Part shown: piece after piece, positions 63,547 to 64,000 of the stretch
Position numbering within the stretch: position 1 is the stretch's first letter
Layout of the letters: every line of letters starts with the position of its first letter
DNA from: Ruminococcus hominis
GTDB taxonomy: Bacteria; Bacillota; Clostridia; Lachnospirales; Lachnospiraceae
NCBI RefSeq assembly: GCF_014287355.1
Contig: NZ_JACOPE010000001.1
Span: 62,001 to 126,000, forward strand
Direction of reading: 5' to 3'
DNA: 64,000 nucleotides
Translations under genes and position numbers: made by a program
Notes under the pieces: generated by a model
Told to the model about the DNA's origin: nothing
Databases searched by the model: none
Seen by the model: the letters and a program-made list of their open reading frames with translations, nothing else

Positions 63547-63631
63547 TGTCATGAAAAATAATACAGTGTCATTTATTGTTTTCACTATGTCACTTTTCTG
63601 ACTATTCTACTCACCTACATTTTTTTATAAT
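63547..63631 (+). promoter_or_regulatory. Code B operator with three direct repeats and -10 box for the GPH gene at 63662
   Basis: TGTCAT 63547-63552, TGTCAT 63567-63572 and TGTCAC 63588-63593 are 20 and 21 nt apart. Exactly 32 nt separate the last from TATAAT (63626-63631). Confidence 0.65.
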
Positions 63632-63661
63632 ACATATAAATTTGAAAGGAAGGGTGTAAAG

Positions 63662-64000
63662 ATGAATACGAAAGAAAATGGGAAACTAAAATTATCGGAA
63701 CGTCTGGCATATGCAATTGGCGGACTTCCAGAGGTTGCAAATTCAATTATCGCGGCATTCTTAACAATGTTCTATACAGATAATATCGGATTGGCAGCAG
63801 GAATGGTTGGTACGATGTTCTTCATATCTAAGTTATTTGATGGAATCAGTGATTTAGTTGCAGGAACGATTGTAGACCATACGAGAACAAAATGGGGAAA
63901 AGCCAGACCATGGCTTTTATGGCTTTCAGTTCCAACGGGCTTATCACTGGCACTGATTTTCTTTATTCCTCAAAATGGATCAAGCACAATGCAATTGATT
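63662..64000 (+). CDS. GPH-family sugar:cation symporter, 5' part (cut by window edge)
   Basis: The first 113 residues are visible. LSERLAYAIGGLPEVANSIIAAFLTMFYTDNIG and the hallmark SKLFDGISDLVAGTIVDHTRTKWGKARPWLL mark it as GPH (melibiose/glucuronide-type). It is only distantly like the GPH protein at 42901. AGGAAGG precedes ATG. It is divergent from AraC 62417 and probably imports the substrate of the code B GH43 and GH78 enzymes. Confidence 0.9.
   Translation, partial: MNTKENGKLKLSERLAYAIGGLPEVANSIIAAFLTMFYTDNIGLAAGMVGTMFFISKLFDGISDLVAGTIVDHTRTKWGKARPWLLWLSVPTGLSLALIFFIPQNGSSTMQLI

Overview
The window looks like chromosome of a low-GC, gut-type Clostridia, most likely Lachnospiraceae. 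The reasons are AT-rich Shine-Dalgarno-led genes, many TTG/GTG starts, ribose-type sugar ABC transport, GPH sugar symporters, PucR and cupin-AraC regulators, and family-typical AAA-ATPase/PD-(D/E)XK and Rpn genes. No rRNA, tRNA, CRISPR array or phage module was recognised.

Most of the window is a large glycan or plant-glycoside utilisation region. It holds three GH78-type rhamnosidase-like proteins, three intact GH3 enzymes plus one broken GH3, three GH43-like proteins, one GH2, two carbohydrate-esterase-like alpha/beta hydrolases, one SGNH/sialate-O-acetylesterase-like protein, two MBL-fold hydrolases, two beta-phosphoglucomutase-like HADs, one ribose-type ABC importer, two GPH symporters, and seven cupin/AraC regulators, two of them degraded. 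Layout: 0.5-5 kb esterase, MBL, AraC, MBL; 5.3-10.1 kb an AT-rich MarR / BCCT transporter / MFS / MalY-PatB C-S-lyase-like cassette; 10.5-17.5 kb GH3-GH78-GH3; 17.6-23.7 kb AraC plus ABC importer; 23.9-28.6 kb GH78-like, GH3, beta-PGM, Nif3-like; 28.7-36.3 kb PucR regulator divergent from a three-gene flavin/Fe-S oxidoreductase operon; 36.5-38.1 kb AAA-ATPase; 38.2-41.5 kb rearranged remnants around an NAD(P)-binding protein and the second beta-PGM; 41.8-53.2 kb GH43, GPH, AraC, broken GH3, GH2, TetR, acetylesterase, esterase; 53.3-58.4 kb AraC, GH78, GH43; 58.4-61.1 kb Rpn nuclease, HicAB, PAS-Fis protein; 61.2-64 kb GH43, AraC and the start of a second GPH symporter.

Two regulatory codes can be read directly from the DNA. 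Code A is [TC]CGGAT-N13-[CT]TACAT-N22-TANAAT. It stands in front of seven genes scattered over 52 kb (esterases, MBL proteins, GH3, GH78, beta-PGM), with looser copies before a GH43 gene and at one orphan site. Code B is TGTCA-type direct repeats about 21 nt apart whose last copy lies exactly 32 nt upstream of a -10 box. It stands in front of a GH78, a GH43 and a GPH symporter gene near two similar AraC genes. These tie the scattered enzymes into two regulons.

The window is also rich in repeats. There is a perfect-palindrome family of about 65-70 bp that sits just after stop codons and shows compensatory arm changes. There is a three-hairpin structured repeat in three copies, with covarying stems and two mutually exclusive pairings in two of them. 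A direct repeat of about 245 bp flanks the Rpn gene. Several deletions and partial duplications lie at or near these repeats. A stretch of almost pure G (about 2478-2765) interrupts one palindrome and is probably a sequencing or assembly artefact.
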